A DNA stretch of 52,263 bases from JBHPCZ01 sp042573625 (GTDB taxonomy: Bacteria > Desulfobacterota > Desulfobacteria > Desulfobacterales > UBA11574): contig JBHPCZ010000008.1 in the NCBI GenBank assembly GCA_042573625.1, positions 1-52,263 on the forward strand. Reading direction: 5' to 3'. The notes below the pieces were generated by a model. That model saw nothing but the letters and a program-made list of their open reading frames with translations, had not been told where the DNA came from and searched no databases. Both the position numbers and the translations under genes were made by a program. Shown here piece after piece: positions 17,405 through 24,808 of the stretch; the stretch's first letter is position 1; each line of letters begins with the position of its first letter.

Positions 17405-17416
17405 TATGCCTGACCC
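17405..17416 (-). repeat. Right 12-bp inverted repeat flanking the RAYT gene
   Basis: TATGCCTGACCC begins one base after the transposase stop codon and is the exact inverse of GGGTCAGGCATA at 16379-16390. Together they define a unit of about 1,038 bp. Confidence 0.65.
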
Positions 17417-17503
17417 AATTTGCATTTGCATCATCGGATGAATTGAATAGGGAGACTATGGGACATCCTATACTCCTGGTTCATGGATAAGCGGAGCGAT
17501 ATC

Positions 17504-17782
17504 TCAGGCTGCATGCTCGACTTCTGCATTAACTTTCGAGCCGATCTCACGTTCAGCTACAGCCAGCGCATATCGGGTCTGGAGATTCAGCCAAAACCGG
17601 GCGCTGTTGCCAAAATAACGGGAAAGTCGTAGCGCTGTTTCCGCAGTAATACCACGCTTGGCATTAAGGATTTGAGTAATGCGTCCTGAAGGTACACGCA
17701 ATGCCAAAGCGAGTTTGTTGGCTGAAAGCCCGCGAGCCATCATTTCGCGTTTAAGAATACGTCCCGGGTGTATGGGTTTCAT
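17504..17782 (-). CDS. higA: HigA-family antitoxin (XRE HTH)
   Basis: 92 residues starting MKPIHPGRILKREMMARGLS, the standard HigA opening. An XRE-type helix-turn-helix lies at about 20-45 (SANKLALALRVPSGRITQIL), followed by TAETALRLSRYFG and FWLNLQTRY, conserved in the HigA/VapI group. It neutralises the HigB RNase and represses the operon through the palindrome at 18084-18104. The frame is open further upstream, but ATG 17782 gives the family start. It follows higB by 4 bp in the toxin-first order typical of higBA. Confidence 0.92.
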   Translation of the reverse strand: MKPIHPGRILKREMMARGLSANKLALALRVPSGRITQILNAKRGITAETALRLSRYFGNSARFWLNLQTRYALAVAEREIGSKVNAEVEHAA

Positions 17783-17786
17783 GATT

Positions 17787-18074
17787 TTACCCCTTGTGGT
17801 AATCCGTGATTTCAACATCGTAGGCATCGCCGTCTTTAAAACGAAAACAGATGCGCCAGGGGCCGTTCACCGTCATCGCCCATTGACCTGCGCTATCACC
17901 AGACAATTTGTGCAGATCGACACTTTTTAACGGGCTTAAATCTTTCAGAGATTCTGCGGCGTCAAGGGTAGCGAGCAAATCGTCAGCAGCATCCAAATCC
18001 ATACTGCGAAACTTGGATGTCTTGCCATCTTCGTAAAAGCGTCGAGAGCGACTGTTGGCCCATGACCGAATCAT
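17787..18074 (-). CDS. higB: HigB-family toxin (RelE-like mRNA interferase)
   Basis: 95 residues of the RelE/HigB superfamily: MIRSWANSRSRRFYEDGK at the N-terminus, LDAADDLLATLDAAESLKDL in the middle, and the core strand GQWAMTVNGPWRICFRF with C-terminal VEITDYHKG. HigB cleaves mRNA on the ribosome when HigA is lost. The basic and aromatic residues of the family (R, W, R, Y/H near the end) are present, so it looks functional. It is the promoter-proximal gene, with its start codon 10 bp from the palindromic operator. Confidence 0.92.
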   Translation of the reverse strand: MIRSWANSRSRRFYEDGKTSKFRSMDLDAADDLLATLDAAESLKDLSPLKSVDLHKLSGDSAGQWAMTVNGPWRICFRFKDGDAYDVEITDYHKG

Positions 18075-18083
18075 ACATATAAT

Positions 18084-18104
18084 ATACTACGCATATCGTA
18101 GTAT
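18084..18104. promoter_or_regulatory. Palindromic operator of higBA
   Basis: ATACTACG-CATAT-CGTAGTAT is a perfect 8-bp inverted repeat with a 5-bp spacer, 10 bp upstream of the higB start codon, on the side from which the operon must be transcribed. HigA-type XRE antitoxins bind such palindromes for autorepression, so this is the likely operator overlapping the promoter. Confidence 0.75.
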
Positions 18105-18199
18105 TGCAAACGTTTTTTTATGATTCGTATAGATGCGAGCCAATTTAGCCCGAATTTCTCATGAAGAATTTATTTTGTTTTTAGCTCTTTCGTGAAGCT

Positions 18200-18219
18200 C
18201 TCCGCCTTTTGAGGCGGAG
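18200..18219 (-). terminator. Hairpin downstream of the PIN-domain gene
   Basis: CTCCGCC and GGCGGAG form a 7-bp GC-rich stem with a 6-base loop, starting 4 bp after the PIN gene stop codon on the minus strand. There is no clear T-run, so it may be a weak terminator or an mRNA-stabilising 3' hairpin. Confidence 0.45.
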
Positions 18220-18223
18220 GGCT

Positions 18224-18628
18224 TTACTTGCTCAGCAGGCGTAAGAATTCGTCGGGGTTAACTATTTTTTGGCCCTTGGAGGCTTTTTTCGGAAAATGTC
18301 TTTTATTGCCGGTTATAAGGGCATCAGCTCCCACCGATAGGGCGGCTTCCAAAAAGGGTTCGTCGCTGCTGTTGGGAAGCTGAAATGATTCCGGAATGGC
18401 GGTAGCCTTTATTCCTTTTGAACGCAGGAATTCAAGTATAGTCTGCACCTTGTCCGGATTCAAATCAAATTTCGGCCTTTTTAATACTTCCAGGTATTCT
18501 GCAAGGATGTATTCGCTGACAATTACCTGAATATCCCCCTGGATCACCAGGCGTAGAATCCGTGCGGGTTTGCTGCGAGGTTTCAAAAGTGCAGAAACAA
18601 GCACGTTTGTATCAAGGACAATCCTCAT
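18224..18628 (-). CDS. PIN-domain toxin of a type II toxin-antitoxin module
   Basis: 134 residues of the COG1569/TIGR00305 PIN family ('putative toxin component'). MRIVLDTNVLVSALL supplies acidic residue D6, YLEVLKRPKF follows E44, and DEPFLEAALSVGADALITGN supplies D89 and D102, giving the four-acid Mg-dependent RNase site. It overlaps the upstream antitoxin gene by 4 bp, the usual coupling in such modules. It is separate from higBA, lying 150 bp upstream of it on the same strand. Confidence 0.88.
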   Translation of the reverse strand: MRIVLDTNVLVSALLKPRSKPARILRLVIQGDIQVIVSEYILAEYLEVLKRPKFDLNPDKVQTILEFLRSKGIKATAIPESFQLPNSSDEPFLEAALSVGADALITGNKRHFPKKASKGQKIVNPDEFLRLLSK

Positions 18629-18909
18629 CGTTCCTCTTTTCGAACGACGTCAATTTCGGATTCGATTTCTTCTGCGGTTATCTGGTCAGTTCCTTTTATT
18701 ACAGAGTTCCTGTGGATACTATCGAGTGCTTTCAATGCGCGCGCCCTTACAATAACATCCAATTCCTCTTCAAAGGTGTCTTCATCGACTCCTGTTATTA
18801 TGGCGATCGGTCGTCCATTAGATGTAAGAATCAGATCTTTTTCCTGCTTCGCCAATTTCCATAACTGGCCCGGTTTTAGACGAAGATCCCTGACGGTTAC
18901 AAACTTCAT
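18625..18909 (-). CDS. Phd/YefM-type antitoxin
   Basis: 94 residues beginning MKFVTVRDLRLKPGQLWKLA, followed by KDLILTSNGRPIAIITGVDED. This is the Phd/YefM fold (N-terminal DNA-binding domain with the conserved NGRP.A.I turn), then an acidic flexible C-terminus rich in E/D/R that would wrap the PIN toxin. Its stop overlaps the toxin start (ATGA). A ribosome-binding site GGTGGTGATG precedes the start. The family identification is good. The regulatory target is presumably its own promoter in 18910-18960. Confidence 0.85.
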   Translation of the reverse strand: MKFVTVRDLRLKPGQLWKLAKQEKDLILTSNGRPIAIITGVDEDTFEEELDVIVRARALKALDSIHRNSVIKGTDQITAEEIESEIDVVRKEER

Positions 18910-19258
18910 AATTCATCACCACCTGTCATCTGAATTTTGCATCAAAAAATGTTGTAAACAAGGCTACAATTTATCATATAATAAGTCAATATTCAAGCAC
19001 ATATTTCTTGCAGCCCGATAAGACGAAACAGGAACGCAGCCTGCCCCTTGAAATTCGGAAACCATTTCACCGGGGCTCGATTTTCTGTCAAAGCACTTTA
19101 CAAGAAGGGTATTTAATTGTAATAAATTAAAATATCTGGATCACCTCCAAAAGAGTTGGAGTGATCCTTGAATCCTCAAACCCTTTTCTCCAGCTAAATT
19201 AAAGAAGAACCATAATTATAAATCCACTTCGAAAAATAGGAACCATACAAAAAACCGA
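18910..19258. other. Intergenic region with a shared hairpin
   Basis: A 349-bp gap between the divergently transcribed antitoxin and sugar phosphotransferase genes. It holds both promoters, though no clear -35/-10 pair stands out. It also holds the hairpin at 19138-19167 followed by CCTTGAATCCTC and TTCTCCAGCTAAA, which are parts of repeat family C. No coding signal is seen. Confidence 0.6.
19138..19167. repeat. Repeat family C hairpin
   Basis: GGATCAC-CTCCAA / TTGGAG-TGATCC pair around a 5-base loop with a single unpaired base, about 90 bp upstream of the sugar phosphotransferase gene. The same hairpin, inverted, recurs around 41944-41970 (ATCACCAACTCTTTTGGAG.TGAT). Both copies adjoin TTGAATCC-type sequence, so it appears to be the tip of a dispersed repeat rather than a gene-specific terminator. 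Confidence 0.65.
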
Positions 19259-20692
19259 ATGAACATTCTCAGAAGACACGCTACGCTTTTTAATTTTGCC
19301 CATCGAATTCTGGATATTGCTGTTCTTCTAGTTATAACCTGGCTGGCCGCAAAACGATTCAATCATCCGGACTTGGCCCGTATGTTTATGATTTACGGAA
19401 GTCTGATTACGGCGGTTGTATTTTCTTTTCTGGGTATCTATAAATCGTGGCGCGGCTTTTCTATTTTTGATCAAATTAAAAGCCTCTTGTTTGCGTGGAT
19501 GTCTGTCTTAATTGGCTTCAACATCATTATTCTTCTTTTAAGCAACAAAGAGCAACTGGATATTTTGTGGCCTTTTGCGCTTTTCCGAAGTCCTGATTTT
19601 CTTTTATGGGCCTTGCTGGTATTCATCGGCCTGACTTTCGAGAGAGTGGTTGTTAAGGTTGTATTAACTTTTATGAGGCGGAGAGGTTACAATCAGCGCA
19701 GCGCGTACATTGCCGGTGCAGGAGAAGCGGGCAAAAAGCTGGGGCAATTTCTAATTGAAAACAAATGGATGGGAATACAGCTTGAAGGCTTTTTTGAAGA
19801 CGAGCTTGATGAAGGAGAAGTCGTGACCGGTTCATCAAGTATGTTAGCATCGGTTCTCGGGCCTGTTGAAAAATGTTCGGAACTCGCTATTTCAAATCAT
19901 ATTGATGTCGTATTTATCGCTCTTCCCATGCGGGCTGAAGAAAAGATCAACAAACTCATTTGGGCCTTGGGCACAAAGGGCGTTTCTGTATTAATGGTTC
20001 AGGATCTTTTTACTTTTGGTGTTCAAAAAGCAAGGACGCACCAAATGGGCGAATTACATCTTCTGGATTTTAACCTTTTTCCGGGCTGGAAGAGGATATT
20101 CGATGTATTGTTTTCACTCATGATCGTTGTCGTGACCCTGCCCGTATGGTTGATCATTATGATTATGATCAAAACAGAGGATGGCGGACCTCTGTTTTAT
20201 AAACATCGTCGCGTCATGGAAAGCGGGAAGCTGTTTGATTGTTTTAAATTCAGGACCATGCACCTGGATGCCGATCAAAAACTCAAGGAAATCTTTGAGA
20301 AAAATCCGGACACTATGAAAGAGTGGGCACAGACTTACAAACTCAAGAACGATTCCAGGGTGACGAAAGTTGGAAGATTCCTGAGGCGAACGAGTCTTGA
20401 TGAACTTCCTCAGTTTTTCAACATCCTGATGGGTCAAATGACGGTGGTGGGTGCCCGACCGGTGGTTCCTGAAGAGCTTGAGAAATACTATAAGGAAACG
20501 GCATTAACCTATTGTGCCACAAAGCCGGGGCTTACGGGGCTTTGGCAGACGGGCAAGAGAAGCGATACCGATGATTATACAGAACGTGTTGAGCTCGACC
20601 GATGGTACGTGTTGAACAGTTCGATTCTGTTGGATATCAAAATCATTTTCAAGACGATCTGGCGGATTATCCGACCGAAAGGGGCGTATTGA
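19259..20692 (+). CDS. Polyprenyl-phosphate sugar phosphotransferase (WbaP/WcaJ-like)
   Basis: 477 residues. Four N-terminal membrane helices (about 16-95) are followed by a Rossmann-like cytoplasmic domain (YIAGAGEAGKKLGQFL, about 150-165), a fifth hydrophobic helix (about 280-305) and the catalytic bacterial sugar transferase domain. The conserved strings are FKFRTMH, LRRTSLDELPQFFNIL, MTVVGARPVVPEE and KPGLTGLWQ.GKR. This polytopic PHPT-type enzyme loads the first sugar-1-phosphate (Glc/Gal type) onto undecaprenyl phosphate and so starts repeat-unit synthesis for the glycan. It is followed by a bidirectional terminator. Confidence 0.92.
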   Translation: MNILRRHATLFNFAHRILDIAVLLVITWLAAKRFNHPDLARMFMIYGSLITAVVFSFLGIYKSWRGFSIFDQIKSLLFAWMSVLIGFNIIILLLSNKEQLDILWPFALFRSPDFLLWALLVFIGLTFERVVVKVVLTFMRRRGYNQRSAYIAGAGEAGKKLGQFLIENKWMGIQLEGFFEDELDEGEVVTGSSSMLASVLGPVEKCSELAISNHIDVVFIALPMRAEEKINKLIWALGTKGVSVLMVQDLFTFGVQKARTHQMGELHLLDFNLFPGWKRIFDVLFSLMIVVVTLPVWLIIMIMIKTEDGGPLFYKHRRVMESGKLFDCFKFRTMHLDADQKLKEIFEKNPDTMKEWAQTYKLKNDSRVTKVGRFLRRTSLDELPQFFNILMGQMTVVGARPVVPEELEKYYKETALTYCATKPGLTGLWQTGKRSDTDDYTERVELDRWYVLNSSILLDIKIIFKTIWRIIRPKGAY

Positions 20693-20751
20693 GGAATCTG
20701 GATTAAAGGGGGTGTTTTTTAAAGGCCTCACCGCATTATTTATGCGGGAAT

Positions 20752-20785
20752 AAAAAAAGCAGGGTCTTTTTTGGACCCTGCTTTT
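20752..20785. terminator. Bidirectional rho-independent terminator
   Basis: GCAGGGTC (20759-20766) pairs with GACCCTGC (20774-20781). The stem is flanked by AAAAAAA upstream and TTTT downstream, so it can terminate on both strands. It lies between convergent genes: the sugar phosphotransferase ending at 20692 and the minus-strand small exported protein ending at 20816. Confidence 0.88.
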
Positions 20786-20815
20786 ATATTTTATGGAGAT
20801 CGAAAAATGAATGGT

Positions 20816-21253
20816 TCAAGGAGACACATGGTGGGTAGCTGTCTGCCCTGTATCCTCATTTTGTACTACATAAATTGTAACACCCGCAAGCACAGCAATA
20901 CTAATAATAATCCAACCTGCGGGGGGCATCCAAGCAGCAGTTCCTCCACTTGATCTTATTGCTGCAAGGCCTGATAGTTCCTCTGCTTGTTCGCCTGTTA
21001 ATCCTGCATCAAGAGCAACTTGAGCTGCTGCTTTGGAGGCTGCTTGACCGACAGATTCCGGTGTCGCTTCCGCTGCATTTGCAGCAACTGCAGCGGCCTC
21101 ACTTCCGGCCTGAAGGGCCGCCTTCTCAACTTTTGAAGGTATGCCATCCATTTCAGCGTATAAAACCGAAGGGGAAACCGTTAAAAAAACAAAGGAGAAT
21201 ACTAATAAATGGACTCCAGCTTTAACAACAGGGGAATCAAATTTTCTTTTCAT
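20816..21253 (-). CDS. Small Ala-rich exported/membrane protein, unknown function
   Basis: 145 residues, not recognised. A signal peptide (about 1-33: basic start, VHLLVFSFVFLTVSP, cleavage near LYA) is followed by an Ala-rich helical stretch (about 44-85: ALQAGSEAAAVAANAAEATP...). A second hydrophobic helix follows (GWIIISIAVLAGVTIYVV, about 113-130), with a short polar tail. A good ribosome-binding site (GGAGAG) precedes the ATG. It is the downstream partner of the YjbH-type gene on the same strand, which suggests an envelope role in polysaccharide secretion. I make no functional claim. Confidence 0.7.
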   Translation of the reverse strand: MKRKFDSPVVKAGVHLLVFSFVFLTVSPSVLYAEMDGIPSKVEKAALQAGSEAAAVAANAAEATPESVGQAASKAAAQVALDAGLTGEQAEELSGLAAIRSSGGTAAWMPPAGWIIISIAVLAGVTIYVVQNEDTGQTATHHVSP

Positions 21254-21431
21254 TTCATCTCTCCTCTATGATTTCATTTTTTACAGTTTGCAGAAAGATA
21301 GATAAAAACAATATATGATCTTATTTTAAATTGCAAGATTTTTTTTTAAAAAATACATTGTTTGTTTTCTTCATAAATATCTTGGAGTTATCGGTATTCT
21401 GCCAGGCAGTGTGCCTTGTATGGCCGATTCA

Positions 21432-23492
21432 CTATTCCTTGATTTTTTCCAGGTTTTTCCTAAATTTGACCGGCATCAGATCAGTCCCCAGATTGTACAG
21501 TCTTTGCCGGTGGTAAACCGTTGCAGCCACATCCCGTGTCCATGGAGATATTGCATAACCATATTTTACATTGGTTTCATAATCGTAAAACATTCTGGCC
21601 GGTATAGTTATAAATACGCCTTTGTCATGGTAGCCTTTGTTATATCCTGGTTCGAGGTCATCTGTATCCGTAAAGCTGTACCAGAACCCGAAGGCCAAGC
21701 CGTTTTCATATTCCCTACCCAATTGCAAACGCCATCCAACATCACCTGCCAGAAATCGCCCGTATTTGGCGTTCAGAGTTATGTTAACGCCGGGGATATA
21801 ATAAAAAATATTTCCAAGAATCGTATGATATTCAAAATCGGTCATCCCAAGGCTGATTCCAGGTTCACGTTTTCTGACCCAATCCCCTTCAACACCGAGA
21901 GCCAGGCGCCCATCTCCCCAAAAATGGAGAATCTCACCATTCACCCCGGCATACATGGATTCAAAATAACCGGCGCTGACTCGGCCAAACGTTTTTTTGG
22001 ACAGGCGGAAAACCTGATCAAAGAATAATTGATTAAGGGACAGGTCGTCGTCCAAATATTTCCATGAATCACTTCTGGCTGCATCAGGCAATGGAATATT
22101 GCTGGAAGTTACGTCAGAGTAAAATGGAATGCTGTACCGGAAGTGGCCTGTCCCCCCTTTCCAGATCGTTGCAGTTGCCCAAGGCTGGATGCCTGCGCGG
22201 AACTTAAAAACACCGGACGGGTCGTTCAGATAGGGCTGAAACATGGGTTTGACGCCCCAGCTAGTGTCAGATTCACTGGTTTCCTCTGTTTTAAAGAAAT
22301 TCTGCTGACCGTGTCCCGTATGGGCCGCGACGGTTTCAACCGATAAAATCTCGAAAAAGACATTTTCGGGTATCTCATCAAATATAAATTTTTCAAGATG
22401 TTCGGGGCTGACAGAAACCTTGAGAAAGGGCATTTGACGCCGCTTGAACACGGCGGACAGTTTTTGAGTTTCAACGGGCGAATGAAACAGAAGGATGCGA
22501 AGCACTCTTCCAGCTGCTTTCTGGTTGGAGAGATATTTTGTATTTTCAAATTCGGCCGTAAGCGTATCGCCGTTTGTGTATACAGAGACATTTTGAAACC
22601 CCGCCGCTTTCATAGCCGCTTGTATCCTTTGCACCATCTCTTTTGGATCTCTTTTATTCAAAGGCCTCCGGTCAATCGAAGTCCATAAAGGCGGATCCGG
22701 CCTCTTGGAAGTCATGGGTTCGCCCAGATTTAACTGCAAATGGCACATCAGACCCAGAGTATCTCCCCTTTGCCAGGAAACACCCAGGCCTATTTGGGGA
22801 GTCATGTTTATCCTGAAGCCGACATTAACAGGCGATGTTGATCCTTCCGGAACCCCTTTTTTTCTGTCTTTTTCGTATTCGATGGGGTTGTATTCAACCA
22901 GAAAGTGGAGTCGTGGGTGTATGGCCCACTCGACACCGCCGAACAGCCCCACCTCGTCCCAAAAAGGAAGTGTTGCAGGCCCTTTAAGGCGATCGGTTCC
23001 GAGACCGATTGAGAAATCAAAGGGAAAGATCTGGCGGCTGATAACAAGATACTCGGAAGGAAAGAGCCGGGTCCCGTGAAAATCGTGGAGGCCGACGGCG
23101 ATGGCCGGCAGTATTCTGGATTCCGGCAGGATCTGGTATTTCAGATCAAATGCCTTATCCTTGTAGGCTCCAAAATCATCCCCTAGATTAGTAGGTACAT
23201 TCGTTATTTCAGTATAGCGTCCGCTGAATTCCAACCCGGGGAAAATGCCCATGCCGCCGGTATACCACCGGTAGGGGCTGGCCTGGGCATATCCAATACG
23301 AATGTCACCATCTTCTAATATGCGGGCGGTAGGGATTTCCATAAGACCGGTGCCACCCCAGTTGGCAGCATTGTTGAAGGGACGGTCCCATGAAAAAGCA
23401 GCTGTCAGAAGGATGGCCTGTAAAAGGATAAGGAAATTAAAAAAGAGTGCGGCCTTTTTAAGGAAATTGCTGGCGGGTATAGGATTTGTCAT
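21432..23492 (-). CDS. YjbH-type outer-membrane exopolysaccharide protein
   Basis: 686 residues with an N-terminal signal peptide (about 1-30). The segment NWGGTGLMEIPTARILEDGD followed by IRIGYA (about 43-68) is the signature of the YjbH/DUF940 family, whose members form outer-membrane beta-barrels in exopolysaccharide loci. The body alternates aromatic beta-strands (PRLHFLVEYNPIEYE, FGRVSAGYFESMYAGVNGE, YHTILGNIFYYIPGVNITL), consistent with two barrel-like halves around a periplasmic alpha/beta segment (about 265-375). The E. coli YjbEFGH operon also pairs YjbH with a small secreted protein and a lipoprotein, and analogous small genes stand on both sides here. Confidence 0.85.
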   Translation of the reverse strand: MTNPIPASNFLKKAALFFNFLILLQAILLTAAFSWDRPFNNAANWGGTGLMEIPTARILEDGDIRIGYAQASPYRWYTGGMGIFPGLEFSGRYTEITNVPTNLGDDFGAYKDKAFDLKYQILPESRILPAIAVGLHDFHGTRLFPSEYLVISRQIFPFDFSIGLGTDRLKGPATLPFWDEVGLFGGVEWAIHPRLHFLVEYNPIEYEKDRKKGVPEGSTSPVNVGFRINMTPQIGLGVSWQRGDTLGLMCHLQLNLGEPMTSKRPDPPLWTSIDRRPLNKRDPKEMVQRIQAAMKAAGFQNVSVYTNGDTLTAEFENTKYLSNQKAAGRVLRILLFHSPVETQKLSAVFKRRQMPFLKVSVSPEHLEKFIFDEIPENVFFEILSVETVAAHTGHGQQNFFKTEETSESDTSWGVKPMFQPYLNDPSGVFKFRAGIQPWATATIWKGGTGHFRYSIPFYSDVTSSNIPLPDAARSDSWKYLDDDLSLNQLFFDQVFRLSKKTFGRVSAGYFESMYAGVNGEILHFWGDGRLALGVEGDWVRKREPGISLGMTDFEYHTILGNIFYYIPGVNITLNAKYGRFLAGDVGWRLQLGREYENGLAFGFWYSFTDTDDLEPGYNKGYHDKGVFITIPARMFYDYETNVKYGYAISPWTRDVAATVYHRQRLYNLGTDLMPVKFRKNLEKIKE

Positions 23493-24041
23493 ATAAACAA
23501 TCGGGAGCGATAAATTAACCTTTTGAAGCCAGTGCGCAGAAATGAACTTGAACCGGGTCCGACCTTTTCTTTATCGCTTTCACATGGAATCGAGCGTGAA
23601 ATAATAAGCAGACAAACGGTCCGACTCTCCTTGCATGGACGGCCTGAGCCAAGCCCTCTTTGAGAATTACAGTTATTGACACAGGATAAAAATCCTTGTT
23701 AAAGTGGGTACGCTTTTAGCAAAGGTCATCAGAAAAATCAATGAGAGACATTTTATTTGTTTGGTTCTGAAAAAACCTGGTCCTCAGGGCCAGTAAGAAA
23801 TAGTTGGCTTTGTCTGTAGAAAAGCTGCAAGAGTTTGAAGTGAACTAAAGTTTGAAGTGAGCTAAGGTTAAGGAATTTCTCCAATTATACAAAATCAGCG
23901 GAGTAACACCCGGCGCAAGCACTTGAGCTGCGCGAGCGACTCCATAACTTTAGACACTTTTAAACTTGTACGGCTTCTTGTACGGCTTTAAGTAAAAAAG
24001 GCCATTATAGGGTGAGTTCAAAGCTAATCCTCGGGGCCTGG
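23493..24041. other. Divergent intergenic region with short tandem repeats
   Basis: About 550 bp between the YjbH-type gene and the lipoprotein gene. It contains a 17-bp tandem repeat (23832-23848 and 23849-23865, AGTTTGAAGTGARCTAA, one mismatch) and an exact 12-bp tandem repeat CTTGTACGGCTT (23965-23988). CTTTAGACACTTT (about 23948) resembles the inverse of a motif upstream of recA at 41460-41500. No open frame looks coding. Confidence 0.6.
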
Positions 24042-24587
24042 ATGCTATACTCTCAATGGGAGAGAAAATTGGGGGAACCAAAACGTTTTCTTGGACTGAA
24101 TTTATTTTTGTGCCTCTTTATCATAATGGTTGGATGTGCCACTGACAGAGTAGCATGGGATTTGGCGGGATATATGAACCAGGGCATATTGAATATCTCG
24201 GAGGTTGAAAAAAAGTCCCTCATGCAGTATGCATCGATCAACTGCGAGAGCTGCGATATAACGGAAGAAGAAATTTATAACACGCTTAAAAATGATGTTA
24301 TTCCGAACTATAAACGGTTTTTGTATCTGCTTAGAAATATCGATCCTGAAACAGATGAAGTAAGACAGGTGCACGGGGTTTATGTCCAGGGGGCTGAGAT
24401 GATTTATGGCGGGTTCAAGATCAAAATGATCGGTCTTGAAAGTAAGAATCCAAACTTGATCAGGGCTGCGAAGGATAAAATTGATAAAGGCATGGTGGAA
24501 ACCTATCGATGGAATAAAAAAATCAGGGCGCTGGCGAAGAAGCATAAGGTTGGTCCAAAACATGAAAAGTGGTATTTTTTTTGGTAA
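24042..24587 (+). CDS. Putative lipoprotein next to the polysaccharide export gene
   Basis: 181 residues from ATG 24042; a GTG at 24012 is an alternative start. A hydrophobic segment FLGLNLFLCLFIIMVGC ends in a lipobox-like VGC, so the mature protein should be a lipidated envelope protein. The remainder is helical, with a CESCD motif (about residue 65), EEEIYNTLKNDVIPNYKRFL and a basic C-terminus ending KHEKWYFFW. I do not recognise the family. It lies 222 bp upstream of the SLBB export protein and divergent to the YjbH-type gene, suggesting an accessory role in glycan export. The N-region before the hydrophobic stretch is unusually long, so the start may be further downstream. Confidence 0.6.
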   Translation: MLYSQWERKLGEPKRFLGLNLFLCLFIIMVGCATDRVAWDLAGYMNQGILNISEVEKKSLMQYASINCESCDITEEEIYNTLKNDVIPNYKRFLYLLRNIDPETDEVRQVHGVYVQGAEMIYGGFKIKMIGLESKNPNLIRAAKDKIDKGMVETYRWNKKIRALAKKHKVGPKHEKWYFFW

Positions 24588-24607
24588 TAGTTGTCATACC
24601 TCTAACT

Positions 24608-24631
24608 CCAATCGAGTTAAAACTCGATTGG
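24608..24631. terminator. Perfect hairpin after the lipoprotein gene
   Basis: CCAATCGAGT and ACTCGATTGG form a perfect 10-bp stem with a 4-base loop, 21 bp after the stop codon. No T-run follows, so termination efficiency is uncertain. Confidence 0.5.
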
Positions 24632-24808
24632 GCGTTATTGGTTATCAGTTAACAGTTTTAAAAGATCAAATGGGTAAAATTATATCTCGCCTATGTTAGA
24701 AATCCCAAAATGCCGGTTGGACAGCATTCTATTAACGAATATAGATGACAGACAACTCCCAAGTGTAGCATTTTTGCTCAATGTGGGTATAAGGAAAGGC
24801 TTAAATTA

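Noticed and set aside
22226..22591. Overlapping open frames on both strands within the YjbH-type gene
   Set aside because: They are shadows of a long, well-supported coding sequence with a signal peptide and family motifs.
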